Assembly: GCA_938007945.1 (NCBI GenBank)
Contig: CALLME010000228.1
Span: 1 to 7,992 of the forward strand
Direction: 5' to 3'
DNA: 7,992 bases
Origin: an uncultured Caulobacterales bacterium
Lineage (GTDB): Bacteria; Pseudomonadota; Alphaproteobacteria; Caulobacterales; Maricaulaceae
Within the stretch, counting starts at the first letter, position 1. Every line of letters starts with the position of its first letter. Below, piece by piece: positions 1-6,341 of the stretch. A program made the translations under genes and the position numbers. The notes below the pieces were generated by a model. The model did not search any database. It was not told the origin of the DNA and saw nothing but the letters and a program-made list of their open reading frames with translations.

Positions 1-372
1 CAGCGGCAAGATGTGTATGAGGCTTTGGTGAGGGCCTTTGAGCATGACCCTCAACCCATCAAAATCGCGCCCATGTCTCGCTTTGGGACGATAGAAATGA
101 CACGGGCGAAGACAGCTCTATCGCTTGATGAAACACTCTTGGATAAATTCGGAGACCCGACGCCTGAGACAATAGCATTGCGCGGGCTACGCCAACTTGA
201 GCGGGAAGGGCGCGTCCATGCGGGCGCGAAGCTTACGCTGACACTTCCGACTGCGGCTTACGCATGGCTCAAACAAAGCGAGCTGGGTTTGAAGGAGGCA
301 ATGACCGAACGCTTAGGCGCGCGGTTTGAGATTAGAGAAGGTGAGGGGATCTCTGTGGAGGCTGACAGATAA
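1..372 (+). CDS. Ribonuclease E/G family protein, C-terminal part (5' end outside window)
   Basis: The reading frame is open from base 1 and ends at TAA 370-372, leaving 123 residues of the C-terminus. The segment IAPMSRFGTIEMTR (about residues 22-35 of the fragment) matches the end of the catalytic core of the RNase E/G family, where E. coli RNase E has a similar RFGLLEMSR stretch. These are single-strand-specific endoribonucleases acting in rRNA processing and mRNA decay. The fragment contains no cysteine, so the CPxCxG zinc-link that follows this motif in E. coli RNase E and G is absent. This suits the short alphaproteobacterial paralogue, usually encoded next to maf and yacG. The stop codon overlaps the yacG start (TAATG), implying translational coupling. 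A GTG at 13-15 is only an internal valine codon. Family assignment is good; the exact cellular role of this paralogue is uncertain. Confidence 0.8.
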   Translation, partial: QRQDVYEALVRAFEHDPQPIKIAPMSRFGTIEMTRAKTALSLDETLLDKFGDPTPETIALRGLRQLEREGRVHAGAKLTLTLPTAAYAWLKQSELGLKEAMTERLGARFEIREGEGISVEADR

Positions 373-584
373 TGGCGAAGCTCTGTTTAATATGTAACAA
401 AAAAGAAGCCGTACCAGAGTTCAAACCGTTTTGCTCAAAACGGTGCGGCGACATTGATTTGGGCCGATGGCTTAACGGCACTTACGTCATAGAAGGTGAG
501 GACGGCGGCGCGCTTGATGCCGCGAACGATCTTGGCCCTGACGCGCACCACATCCCGCCAGAAACAAATGACATATCTGATTAG
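372..584 (+). CDS. yacG: DNA gyrase inhibitor YacG, small zinc-binding protein
   Basis: A 70-residue protein of typical YacG length. Four cysteines at residues 5, 8, 21 and 25 form the C-X2-C...C-X3-C zinc site, and the family signature PFCSKRC followed by DIDLGRWL (residues 19-34) is intact. The first knuckle reads CLIC where most homologues have CPxC, a small deviation that leaves the zinc ligands unchanged. E. coli YacG binds the C-terminal region of GyrB and blocks DNA binding by gyrase in the cytoplasm. The tail after about residue 42 is acidic and low in structure, as in the family. The ATG overlaps the stop of the upstream RNase gene, with GGAGG at 357-361 ten bases ahead, so the two are probably translated from one mRNA. 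No clear terminator follows; the convergent mobA stop lies 6 bp downstream. Confidence 0.93.
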   Translation: MAKLCLICNKKEAVPEFKPFCSKRCGDIDLGRWLNGTYVIEGEDGGALDAANDLGPDAHHIPPETNDISD

Positions 585-590
585 TGACGC

Positions 591-1199
591 CTAGTTGGTG
601 CGCGCAATTTCATTCGCGTGGCGGAGGTCTTCTGGTGTATTGATATTAAGAAACGGATCACAGGGTGTGGCGTCAAAGGTGATCGGTAAAGACCCCAGTT
701 TCTCGTGGAGTTGATTGATGGACCGCAATCCGTCTTCTTCAATGTGCGCAATCACTGTTGTAAAACACGCTCTCGGCCAGAGCGCGTGAAGTCCGTGCCT
801 GCGACCGCCCGAATAGCTGACGATAGGAGCGCGTGGCTGCACAGACGTCTCATAAGTTTCTCTTAAGCTCGGCACAAAGTGCATCGGGAGGAAGGGTGTA
901 TCGACTGTGCAGGTTACGAGACCGTCGCAAGTGGACTTCAAACCCCACCGCATGACTGAACGCAGGGCATTGGATATACCATCGAGGTCTGGCGAAGACG
1001 GCAAGTCATAGATGAAATTTTCATTCTCTATCTGAGATGCTGAGTTTGCGACACTTTTCACAAGTCTATGGCAGTGAGGACGCAGGGCGGACAGGACTCG
1101 GTCCTCACAACGGCGCCCGCCAACGGTGATATCGGCTTTATCAACTCCGCCCAGACGAGAAGCACGACCGCCCATAAAAATTACAGTTGTGAGTTTCAT
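591..1199 (-). CDS. mobA: Molybdenum cofactor guanylyltransferase (MobA-like)
   Basis: A 202-residue protein, close to the usual MobA length of about 190-210. MobA transfers GMP from GTP to molybdopterin-Mo, making the guanine dinucleotide cofactor of DMSO reductase/formate dehydrogenase-type enzymes in the cytoplasm. Visible motifs are the N-terminal nucleotide-binding loop MGGRASRLGGVDKA (family GGxSxRMGxDKA), the metal/GTP-binding CTVDTPFLP, GRRHGLHALWP in the position of the usual RRHPxxGLWP, and the C-terminal DPFLNINTPEDL. The loop normally reading GPLAG is PDLDG here, and RRHP is RRHG, so this is a somewhat divergent member. The ATG at 1199 is chosen over the in-frame TTG one codon upstream because AAGG (plus-strand 1208-1211) sits 8 bases before it. 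The gene is convergent with yacG and divergent from the receptor gene, with no molybdoenzyme or other cofactor gene in the window. A related MobA-like nucleotidyltransferase with another substrate cannot be excluded. Confidence 0.82.
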   Translation of the reverse strand: MKLTTVIFMGGRASRLGGVDKADITVGGRRCEDRVLSALRPHCHRLVKSVANSASQIENENFIYDLPSSPDLDGISNALRSVMRWGLKSTCDGLVTCTVDTPFLPMHFVPSLRETYETSVQPRAPIVSYSGGRRHGLHALWPRACFTTVIAHIEEDGLRSINQLHEKLGSLPITFDATPCDPFLNINTPEDLRHANEIARTN

Positions 1200-1324
1200 C
1201 AAAGGGACCTTAATGATCAGCTATTTAAGAAAGACATGACGTTCTAGATGCCAATGAAGGCTGCGAATCTTTAATGTAGCTGTCGATTGCTTGGGCGATA
1301 TACAAATCGTTTCGCGATACCAAA

Positions 1325-1330
1325 TATAAT
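1325..1330 (+). promoter_or_regulatory. Possible -10 element upstream of the TonB receptor gene
   Basis: TATAAT matches the sigma-70 -10 consensus exactly and lies in the AT-rich region about 190 bases before the receptor start codon. No recognisable TTGACA-like -35 box lies 16-18 bases upstream (the sequence there is ACAAAT-like), so the assignment is weak and may be chance in AT-rich DNA. Confidence 0.25.
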
Positions 1331-1444
1331 AAAAACTAATAACGGGGAAATTTTTTTCCAAAACGTGACATATATGGCTCACATATTCTTTAATCTATGG
1401 TTCTTGGTGGGAAAATTTCAGATTGCGCCTAGCCAGACATATCA

Positions 1445-1464
1445 AACTCATTAATACATGAGTT
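1445..1464. promoter_or_regulatory. Operator-like inverted repeat upstream of the TonB receptor gene
   Basis: AACTCAT (1445-1451) and ATGAGTT (1458-1464) are perfect 7-bp inverted arms around a 6-bp spacer, TAATAC. The centre lies about 65 bases before the receptor start codon, a position suited to a dimeric transcription factor, for example a repressor responding to the imported ligand. It is not followed by a T run, so it is unlikely to be a terminator. The sequence does not match an operator that I can name. Confidence 0.4.
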
Positions 1465-1506
1465 ACCAATTTTAAGAATAAGGCCCGCTATTCTGAGGCC
1501 GTATCC

Positions 1507-1513
1507 GAGGGGG
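1507..1513 (+). promoter_or_regulatory. Ribosome binding site of the TonB receptor gene
   Basis: GAGGGGG lies 6 bases before the ATG at 1520. It is the only good Shine-Dalgarno match near the start, and the resulting N-terminus is an intact signal peptide, so it fixes the start codon. Confidence 0.75.
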
Positions 1514-1519
1514 AAATAC

Positions 1520-4213
1520 ATGCGTAAAACCAACCTATTAGCCTGTAGCGCGCTCAGCGTTGTTATGGCGGGAGCCTTTGCCACGACGGCTCATGCCCAA
1601 CTTGATGACGAAGTTATCGTCACAGCGACAAAGCGGTCATCTAGTTTGCAAGACGTCTCAATTGCGGTTCAGGCATTTAATGCCGAGCAACTCGAAGAAC
1701 AAAATATCGACAGCTTTGAAGACTATGTAAAATATCTCCCGAGCGTGAACGCGGGTGGACGTGGTCCGGGCCAAAACGAAATTTATATCCGTGGTGCGGC
1801 GATTGACGCGATTAACATTACAGTGGCCGAGTCCCAAGGTTCCGCCCCAAACGTGGCGCTTTATCTGGACGAGCAGCCTGTCACACAAGGTGGTCGTAAC
1901 CTTGACGTTTACATCGCTGATATGGAGCGCATTGAGGTTCTGCCTGGGCCGCAGGGTACGCTTTACGGCGCAAGCTCTATGGCGGGTACGGTTCGTCTAA
2001 TTACAGCCAAGCCTGAGTTGAACGAATTCTCAGCCAGTGCGTCAGCCAGCTATGCCTTCACAAAGGGCGGCGAAGACAGTACAGCGCTTGAAGCTGTTTT
2101 GAACGTGCCAATTATCGAAGATAAACTTGCCGTTCGTGGTGTGGTCTACACTGATAAAAAAGGCGGTTATATCGATAACGTCGCGGGCACATTTACCGCG
2201 AGCAGTGCTGTTAACCCAACATTCCCGGGTAACAGCATTCTTTATCCGCAAGGCACAGTCTTTGTGAATGGCGACACTGTCACTGATCCGAATGGCCTCA
2301 ATGTCCCTGTTGCCTTTACAACAGCAGATAACTCCGACCTTGTTGAAGATGATTTCAATGATGCGACTTACACAGGTATGCGTATTGGTGCGAAGTACAT
2401 CATCAACGATGACTGGGATGTGCTTTTGCAGCACTCGCGTCAAACGCTTGATACATCAGGCGTATGGGACTTTGACCCGACAAAGGGTGATTTGAATGTG
2501 TCACGATTTACGGAAGATTCAAACAACGACACCTTTAACAATACAGCGTGGACAGTCAGCGGTCGTCTCGGCCAACTCGACCTTGTCTATACAGGTGGTT
2601 ATCTTGACCGCGATGTTGAAGCCAAGATTGATTATACGGGCTACACAAATATTGGTGGCTTCATCTCTGGTTACCAGTGTGAATACCTTGTCGGCTCATT
2701 CTACAATGGTATCGGTAGCGACGCGACAACGACATATGGGTTTGATCCGACAATCAGCGGTAATCCAGGTGTTGTTGAGTGTGGTAATCCTGCAAACAAC
2801 GCGCATATTACCAATAAAAACAAGCGCTTTACGCAAGAAATTCGTGTTGTGTCAGACTTTGAAGGCCCGCTTAACTTTACGCTTGGCGGCTATTATGAAG
2901 ACTTCAAAATCGAACACATTGGCCGCTTTAATTACGGCGCGCCGACTGAAGCTGGGTTTGCACCATTTGATGTGAGCACGCGTAGCGATTTCCCGCTTGA
3001 TACGCTCAACACAGATGAAATAAATAATGCGACGCAATTCCGTAATGATAATGATCGTACGGAAAAGCAGATCGCGGTCTTTGGTGAGGTCAACTTTGAT
3101 ATTACAGATCAGTTTAACCTCGCCGCTGGCGCGCGTTATTACGATCTTGAATATGATTTTACAGGTATCGGGACATGGCGTTACGGTAATCGTCCACTGT
3201 TTATTGACGATGCTGATCCAACAAATGATATCCGTCCATCCGTCACTGGTGGTCGGTCATATGACAATGTCTACAATGACCTGACGCCGCTTAACCGTGA
3301 CGATATTCTGTTGAAATTTACGGGTACATGGACGCCAACAGATGACTTGCTTGTTTACGCTAGCTGGTCTGATGGCTACCGTCCACCGGGCGTAAACCGT
3401 GCGGCTGCGACAGCTATCGGCAGCCAAGCAGGTGAGGGTCTCTATGTTGCAGGCGCGAACAACGTCAATAATGACGGGCTAGAATGTGGTGAAGACGTGG
3501 CAATTAACTCGCGGGCCAATGGCTTCCCGGGTTTCTGTCTGCCATTTGCCTTTGACTCAGATACGTTTGAGAGCATGGAGCTTGGCTTTAAGTCGACACT
3601 TATGGACGGTCGCATGCGCTTTAACGGTGCGCTATACCGCACAGATTGGAAAGACATCCAAGTCTCACAGTTTGATTCACAAAACGTCTCTGTCTTGACG
3701 TTTATCGTGAACGGTGGTGACGCCGAGATTACTGGTTTTGAAGGTGATTTGCAGTTCGCAGCCACTGATAATCTTAACCTCTACCTCGCGGGTTCATACA
3801 ACGATACAGAGCTTGTGCGGATTGATCCTGCGCTAGACTTCTTGCTCGCTGATGCTGGGTCAAATCTGCCGCTCACGCCAACTGTTCAACTTTCAGCCCG
3901 TGCGCGTTATGAGTGGGATTTGTCGAGCAAATATAATGCGTTCTGGCAAGTCGGTGCGAAATATGCTGGCGAGTCTGTAAACTCATTGGTGGACACGCCA
4001 ACAGAGCCGCAGCTTGATCAGGACAGCTATTTCATTCTCGACGGTGCCATCGGTATTGGCGATTTCGACAATGGTTGGAAGGCCGAACTGTTCGCGACAA
4101 ACATCACTGATGAGCGCGCGCAGTTGAATATCAACCGCCAAGACTTTATCCAACGGACAACGACAAACCGTCCACGGACAGTTGGTCTGCGTCTGCGTTA
4201 CGACCTAAACTAG
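1520..4213 (+). CDS. TonB-dependent outer membrane receptor
   Basis: An 897-residue ligand-gated outer membrane transporter driven by TonB-ExbB-ExbD. Residues 1-26 form a signal peptide: RK, a hydrophobic core, then AHA with cleavage before Q27. A TonB box DEVIVTA follows at about 30-36. The plug spans roughly 45-165, with IYIRG at 88-92 and LPGPQGTLYGASSMAGTVRL at 141-160, the signature of TBDRs; the rest is the 22-strand barrel. There is no N-terminal STN signalling domain and no FecR/sigma pair nearby, so transcriptional regulation by anti-sigma signalling is unlikely. Cysteines occur in two close pairs, C387/C421 and C656/C673, in probable surface loops. The chain ends RLRYDLN, without the usual terminal aromatic residue. 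The ligand cannot be read from sequence; downstream catabolic genes suggest a hydroxyproline-containing substrate. Nothing points specifically to a siderophore. The gene is followed by a strong terminator. Confidence 0.93.
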   Translation: MRKTNLLACSALSVVMAGAFATTAHAQLDDEVIVTATKRSSSLQDVSIAVQAFNAEQLEEQNIDSFEDYVKYLPSVNAGGRGPGQNEIYIRGAAIDAINITVAESQGSAPNVALYLDEQPVTQGGRNLDVYIADMERIEVLPGPQGTLYGASSMAGTVRLITAKPELNEFSASASASYAFTKGGEDSTALEAVLNVPIIEDKLAVRGVVYTDKKGGYIDNVAGTFTASSAVNPTFPGNSILYPQGTVFVNGDTVTDPNGLNVPVAFTTADNSDLVEDDFNDATYTGMRIGAKYIINDDWDVLLQHSRQTLDTSGVWDFDPTKGDLNVSRFTEDSNNDTFNNTAWTVSGRLGQLDLVYTGGYLDRDVEAKIDYTGYTNIGGFISGYQCEYLVGSFYNGIGSDATTTYGFDPTISGNPGVVECGNPANNAHITNKNKRFTQEIRVVSDFEGPLNFTLGGYYEDFKIEHIGRFNYGAPTEAGFAPFDVSTRSDFPLDTLNTDEINNATQFRNDNDRTEKQIAVFGEVNFDITDQFNLAAGARYYDLEYDFTGIGTWRYGNRPLFIDDADPTNDIRPSVTGGRSYDNVYNDLTPLNRDDILLKFTGTWTPTDDLLVYASWSDGYRPPGVNRAAATAIGSQAGEGLYVAGANNVNNDGLECGEDVAINSRANGFPGFCLPFAFDSDTFESMELGFKSTLMDGRMRFNGALYRTDWKDIQVSQFDSQNVSVLTFIVNGGDAEITGFEGDLQFAATDNLNLYLAGSYNDTELVRIDPALDFLLADAGSNLPLTPTVQLSARARYEWDLSSKYNAFWQVGAKYAGESVNSLVDTPTEPQLDQDSYFILDGAIGIGDFDNGWKAELFATNITDERAQLNINRQDFIQRTTTNRPRTVGLRLRYDLN

Positions 4214-4233
4214 TCATAACATTTATAATTATG

Positions 4234-4265
4234 AACAAGGCGGGCCTCGGTCCGCCTTGTTTTTT
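4234..4265 (+). terminator. Rho-independent terminator after the TonB receptor gene
   Basis: AACAAGGCGG (4234-4243) pairs perfectly with CCGCCTTGTT (4252-4261), giving a 10-bp GC-rich stem with an 8-base loop, followed at once by a run of T (4260-4265). It begins about 20 bases after the receptor stop and ends 26 bases before the sulfotransferase start. It should end most receptor transcripts, with the downstream genes expressed by read-through or from a promoter in the very short remaining gap. Confidence 0.92.
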
Positions 4266-4291
4266 GGGCGCTCTGATATAGGGTCGAAAGC

Positions 4292-6322
4292 ATGTCTGGT
4301 GACACTTTGAAAATTGATAAAACGGAAGCTGAGACCGCGACTAATGGGAGCGTTGACGACGTCATGCGCCTGCTTCAAGCGGGCAAAGTGCCTGCCGCTT
4401 TACAGGCTGCAAAGGCGCTGTTTCAAAATCATCCCAAAGATGCAGATGCCGCCTATGCGCTCGCTGTCTGTCAGCGCGCAAGCCAAGGTTTTGACGCGGC
4501 GCTGAAAACACTTGAAACCGTAAAATCCCTTCGCCCCGCCTTTGGTCGCGCCTATCAAGAAGAGGGAAATATCTACTTCGCGCTAGGCCGCAACGACGAC
4601 GCGATTGAGGCCTACCGCACGGCGCTCGCACATAATAATTCTCTCGTCTCTAGCTTGCGCACGCTCGCGGGCCTGCTCGGAAAGCGCGGCGATACGGATG
4701 AGGCTCATGCGGCGTTAGATGCGTTTAAAAAACTCAGCGCTCTGCCACCCGAACTTCTCAGTGTGCGAAATATGATTGCAGAAGGTCGCTATTTAAAGGC
4801 CGAAAACCTCTGCCGTCATTTTATGCAGCGCAACCCGACCCATGTCGAAGGCATGCGTTTGCTTGCGGATTTGGGGGTCAAAACCAATGTGCTTGATGAC
4901 GCGGAGTTTTTGCTTGAGAGCGCTGTTGAGTTTGAGCCCGAAAATAACTTCGCGCGCTTTGATTATATGAATGTACTCTATCGCCGCCAGAAATATGCGC
5001 AGGCTTTGGCAGAGGCAAAATATCTGCTTGAGCGCGAGCCTGATAATCTTGATTACCGTATCGGATTTGCCAATCAATCCGTCGCTGTTGGGGATTTTGA
5101 TACCGCGCTTGAGATATACGAAGACGCGCTGGACCAAGTGAAAGACCGCGCGGACCTTTACCTCGTCTATGGTCATGCGCTTAAGACAGTGGGGCGTCAG
5201 GACGATGCGATTGAGGCCTACCGCCAAACCTACAAAACTCGCCCAAGCTTTGGTGACGCCTATTGGAGCCTGGCAAATCTCAAGACCTACCGTTTCACAG
5301 AGGGTGAAGTTGTAGCAATGCAAAAAATGGAGTCTGACGATAGCACAGATGTCGAAGACCGCGCCCATTTCTGTTTTGCGCTTGGCAAGCACTTTGAAGA
5401 CGCAAAAGATTTTGGAAAAGCGTTTGCCTATTTCGAACGCGGAAACGCTCTTCGCCAATCCCAATTGCAATACACGCCCGCTTTGATGACGCAGCGCTTT
5501 GAAGCGCAAAAGACTATTTGTACGAAAGAATTATTTGCGCAAAAATCAGGGCAAGGATTTGCTGCGCAAGACCCTATATTCATCGTCGGTTTGCCACGCG
5601 CAGGTTCAACTTTGCTAGAGCAAATTCTCGCCTCCCATTCGCAAATTGAAGGGACGTTAGAGTTGCCCAATATTTCCGCGCTCGCTTATGAGCTTGGCGG
5701 TCGTCGGCGAAAAGACGAAGAACCGCTTTATCCAAAGTGTTTGGCTGATTTAACAGCGGAGCAGCTCAATGACTTCGGGAAAAAATTCATCGACGATACG
5801 CGCGTTCACCGCGAGAGCGCGCCGTATTTTATCGATAAAATGCCAAATAATTTTCGCCATATCGGGCTTATTAAACTTATTCTTCCAAATGCTAAAATCA
5901 TAGATGCACGCCGTCATCCGATGGCGGGCTGCTTCTCAGGTTTTAAACAGCTTTTCGCGAGCGGGCAGGAATTTAGCTACGGCCTTAAAGAAATCGGAAC
6001 TTACTATCGCGACTATGTCGATTTGATGGATCATTGGGAGGCGGTTCTACCGGGTAAGATTTTACGTGTGCAATATGAGGATGTTGTTGCTGATACAGAG
6101 ACACAAGTCCGTCGTCTCTTGGACCATCTTGGCCTGCCATTTGAAGAGGATTGCCTTGAATTTCATAAGACAAAACGCTCCGTGCGGACGGCCAGTTCAG
6201 AGCAAGTGCGCCAACCCATTTACACCTCGGGGTTAGAGCAATGGCGCAATTATAACGCGTGGCTTGACCCGCTCAAAGCGGCGCTTGGCCGAGACATTTT
6301 GGCACGCTATCCGATAGATTAA
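4292..6322 (+). CDS. TPR-repeat protein with C-terminal PAPS-dependent sulfotransferase domain
   Basis: A 676-residue, apparently cytoplasmic protein without signal peptide. Residues about 21-390 form a tandem TPR array of some ten helical pairs, clearest at 87-116 (RAYQEEGNIYFALGRNDDAI) and 288-318; YWSLANLKTYRF at 324-335 is typical of the alphaproteobacterial TPR-sulfotransferase family. Residues about 427-670 are a sulfotransferase domain. The 5'-phosphosulfate loop is IFIVGLPRAGSTLLEQ (429-444). The 3'-phosphate site is IIDARRHPMAGCFSGF (536-551), with R541 and S549 as the expected binding residues. E457, in GTLELP, aligns by eye with the catalytic Glu of tyrosylprotein sulfotransferases. 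The enzyme should move sulfate from PAPS to a hydroxyl, and the TPRs suggest a protein or peptide partner; the acceptor is unknown. AGGG at 4280-4283, 8 bases ahead, supports the ATG. The reductase gene follows after 19 bp, suggesting one operon. Confidence 0.9.
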   Translation: MSGDTLKIDKTEAETATNGSVDDVMRLLQAGKVPAALQAAKALFQNHPKDADAAYALAVCQRASQGFDAALKTLETVKSLRPAFGRAYQEEGNIYFALGRNDDAIEAYRTALAHNNSLVSSLRTLAGLLGKRGDTDEAHAALDAFKKLSALPPELLSVRNMIAEGRYLKAENLCRHFMQRNPTHVEGMRLLADLGVKTNVLDDAEFLLESAVEFEPENNFARFDYMNVLYRRQKYAQALAEAKYLLEREPDNLDYRIGFANQSVAVGDFDTALEIYEDALDQVKDRADLYLVYGHALKTVGRQDDAIEAYRQTYKTRPSFGDAYWSLANLKTYRFTEGEVVAMQKMESDDSTDVEDRAHFCFALGKHFEDAKDFGKAFAYFERGNALRQSQLQYTPALMTQRFEAQKTICTKELFAQKSGQGFAAQDPIFIVGLPRAGSTLLEQILASHSQIEGTLELPNISALAYELGGRRRKDEEPLYPKCLADLTAEQLNDFGKKFIDDTRVHRESAPYFIDKMPNNFRHIGLIKLILPNAKIIDARRHPMAGCFSGFKQLFASGQEFSYGLKEIGTYYRDYVDLMDHWEAVLPGKILRVQYEDVVADTETQVRRLLDHLGLPFEEDCLEFHKTKRSVRTASSEQVRQPIYTSGLEQWRNYNAWLDPLKAALGRDILARYPID

Positions 6323-6330
6323 AATAATTA

Positions 6331-6336
6331 AGGGGA
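6331..6336 (+). promoter_or_regulatory. Ribosome binding site of the reductase gene
   Basis: AGGGGA lies 5 bases before the ATG at 6342, within the 19-bp gap after the sulfotransferase stop. It supports this start codon and gives no room for a separate promoter, so the reductase is most likely co-transcribed with the sulfotransferase. Confidence 0.7.
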
Positions 6337-6341
6337 CTGAC

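Larger units (their letters stand above)
1200..1519. other. AT-rich divergent intergenic region, about 320 bp, no gene
   Basis: This stretch lies between the leftward mobA and the rightward receptor gene and must hold the promoters of both. It is visibly richer in A and T than the flanking genes. It contains A/T runs around 1331-1358, a TATAAT hexamer at 1325-1330, an inverted repeat at 1445-1464, and the receptor ribosome binding site at its right end. I see no ORF with coding character, no tRNA-like fold and no riboswitch I can recognise. The receptor may have a long 5' untranslated leader if transcription starts near the TATAAT element, but this is inference. Confidence 0.6.

Noticed and set aside
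542..604. 9-bp inverted repeat CGCGCACCA (542-550) / TGGTGCGCG (596-604) spanning the convergent yacG and mobA stops
   Set aside because: The 45-base loop and absence of T runs make it a poor terminator; an isolated 9-bp match is expected by chance about once in a window of this size.
1200..1202. In-frame TTG one codon upstream of the mobA ATG as alternative start
   Set aside because: ATG at 1199 has AAGG at a suitable 8-base spacing; a TTG start would be weaker and shift the spacing to 5 bases.
1365..1382. GTGA-N10-TCAC, CRP/FNR-like half sites
   Set aside because: The spacer is 10 bases rather than the 6 expected for CRP, and 4-bp arms are common by chance.
1451..1465. TTAA-N7-GTTA resembling a CtrA site (TTAA-N7-TTAA)
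   Set aside because: Only one half matches fully, and the sequence is better explained as part of the perfect inverted repeat at 1445-1464.
2042..2443. Minus-strand open frame (133 codons) inside the receptor gene
   Set aside because: It is a shadow of the receptor coding frame; its translation has no family motif.
4793..5509. Long minus-strand open frame (238 codons) inside the sulfotransferase gene
   Set aside because: It lies wholly opposite well-conserved TPR coding sequence, its translation is Cys/Ile/Arg-rich with no recognisable motif, and no ribosome binding site or gap supports it.
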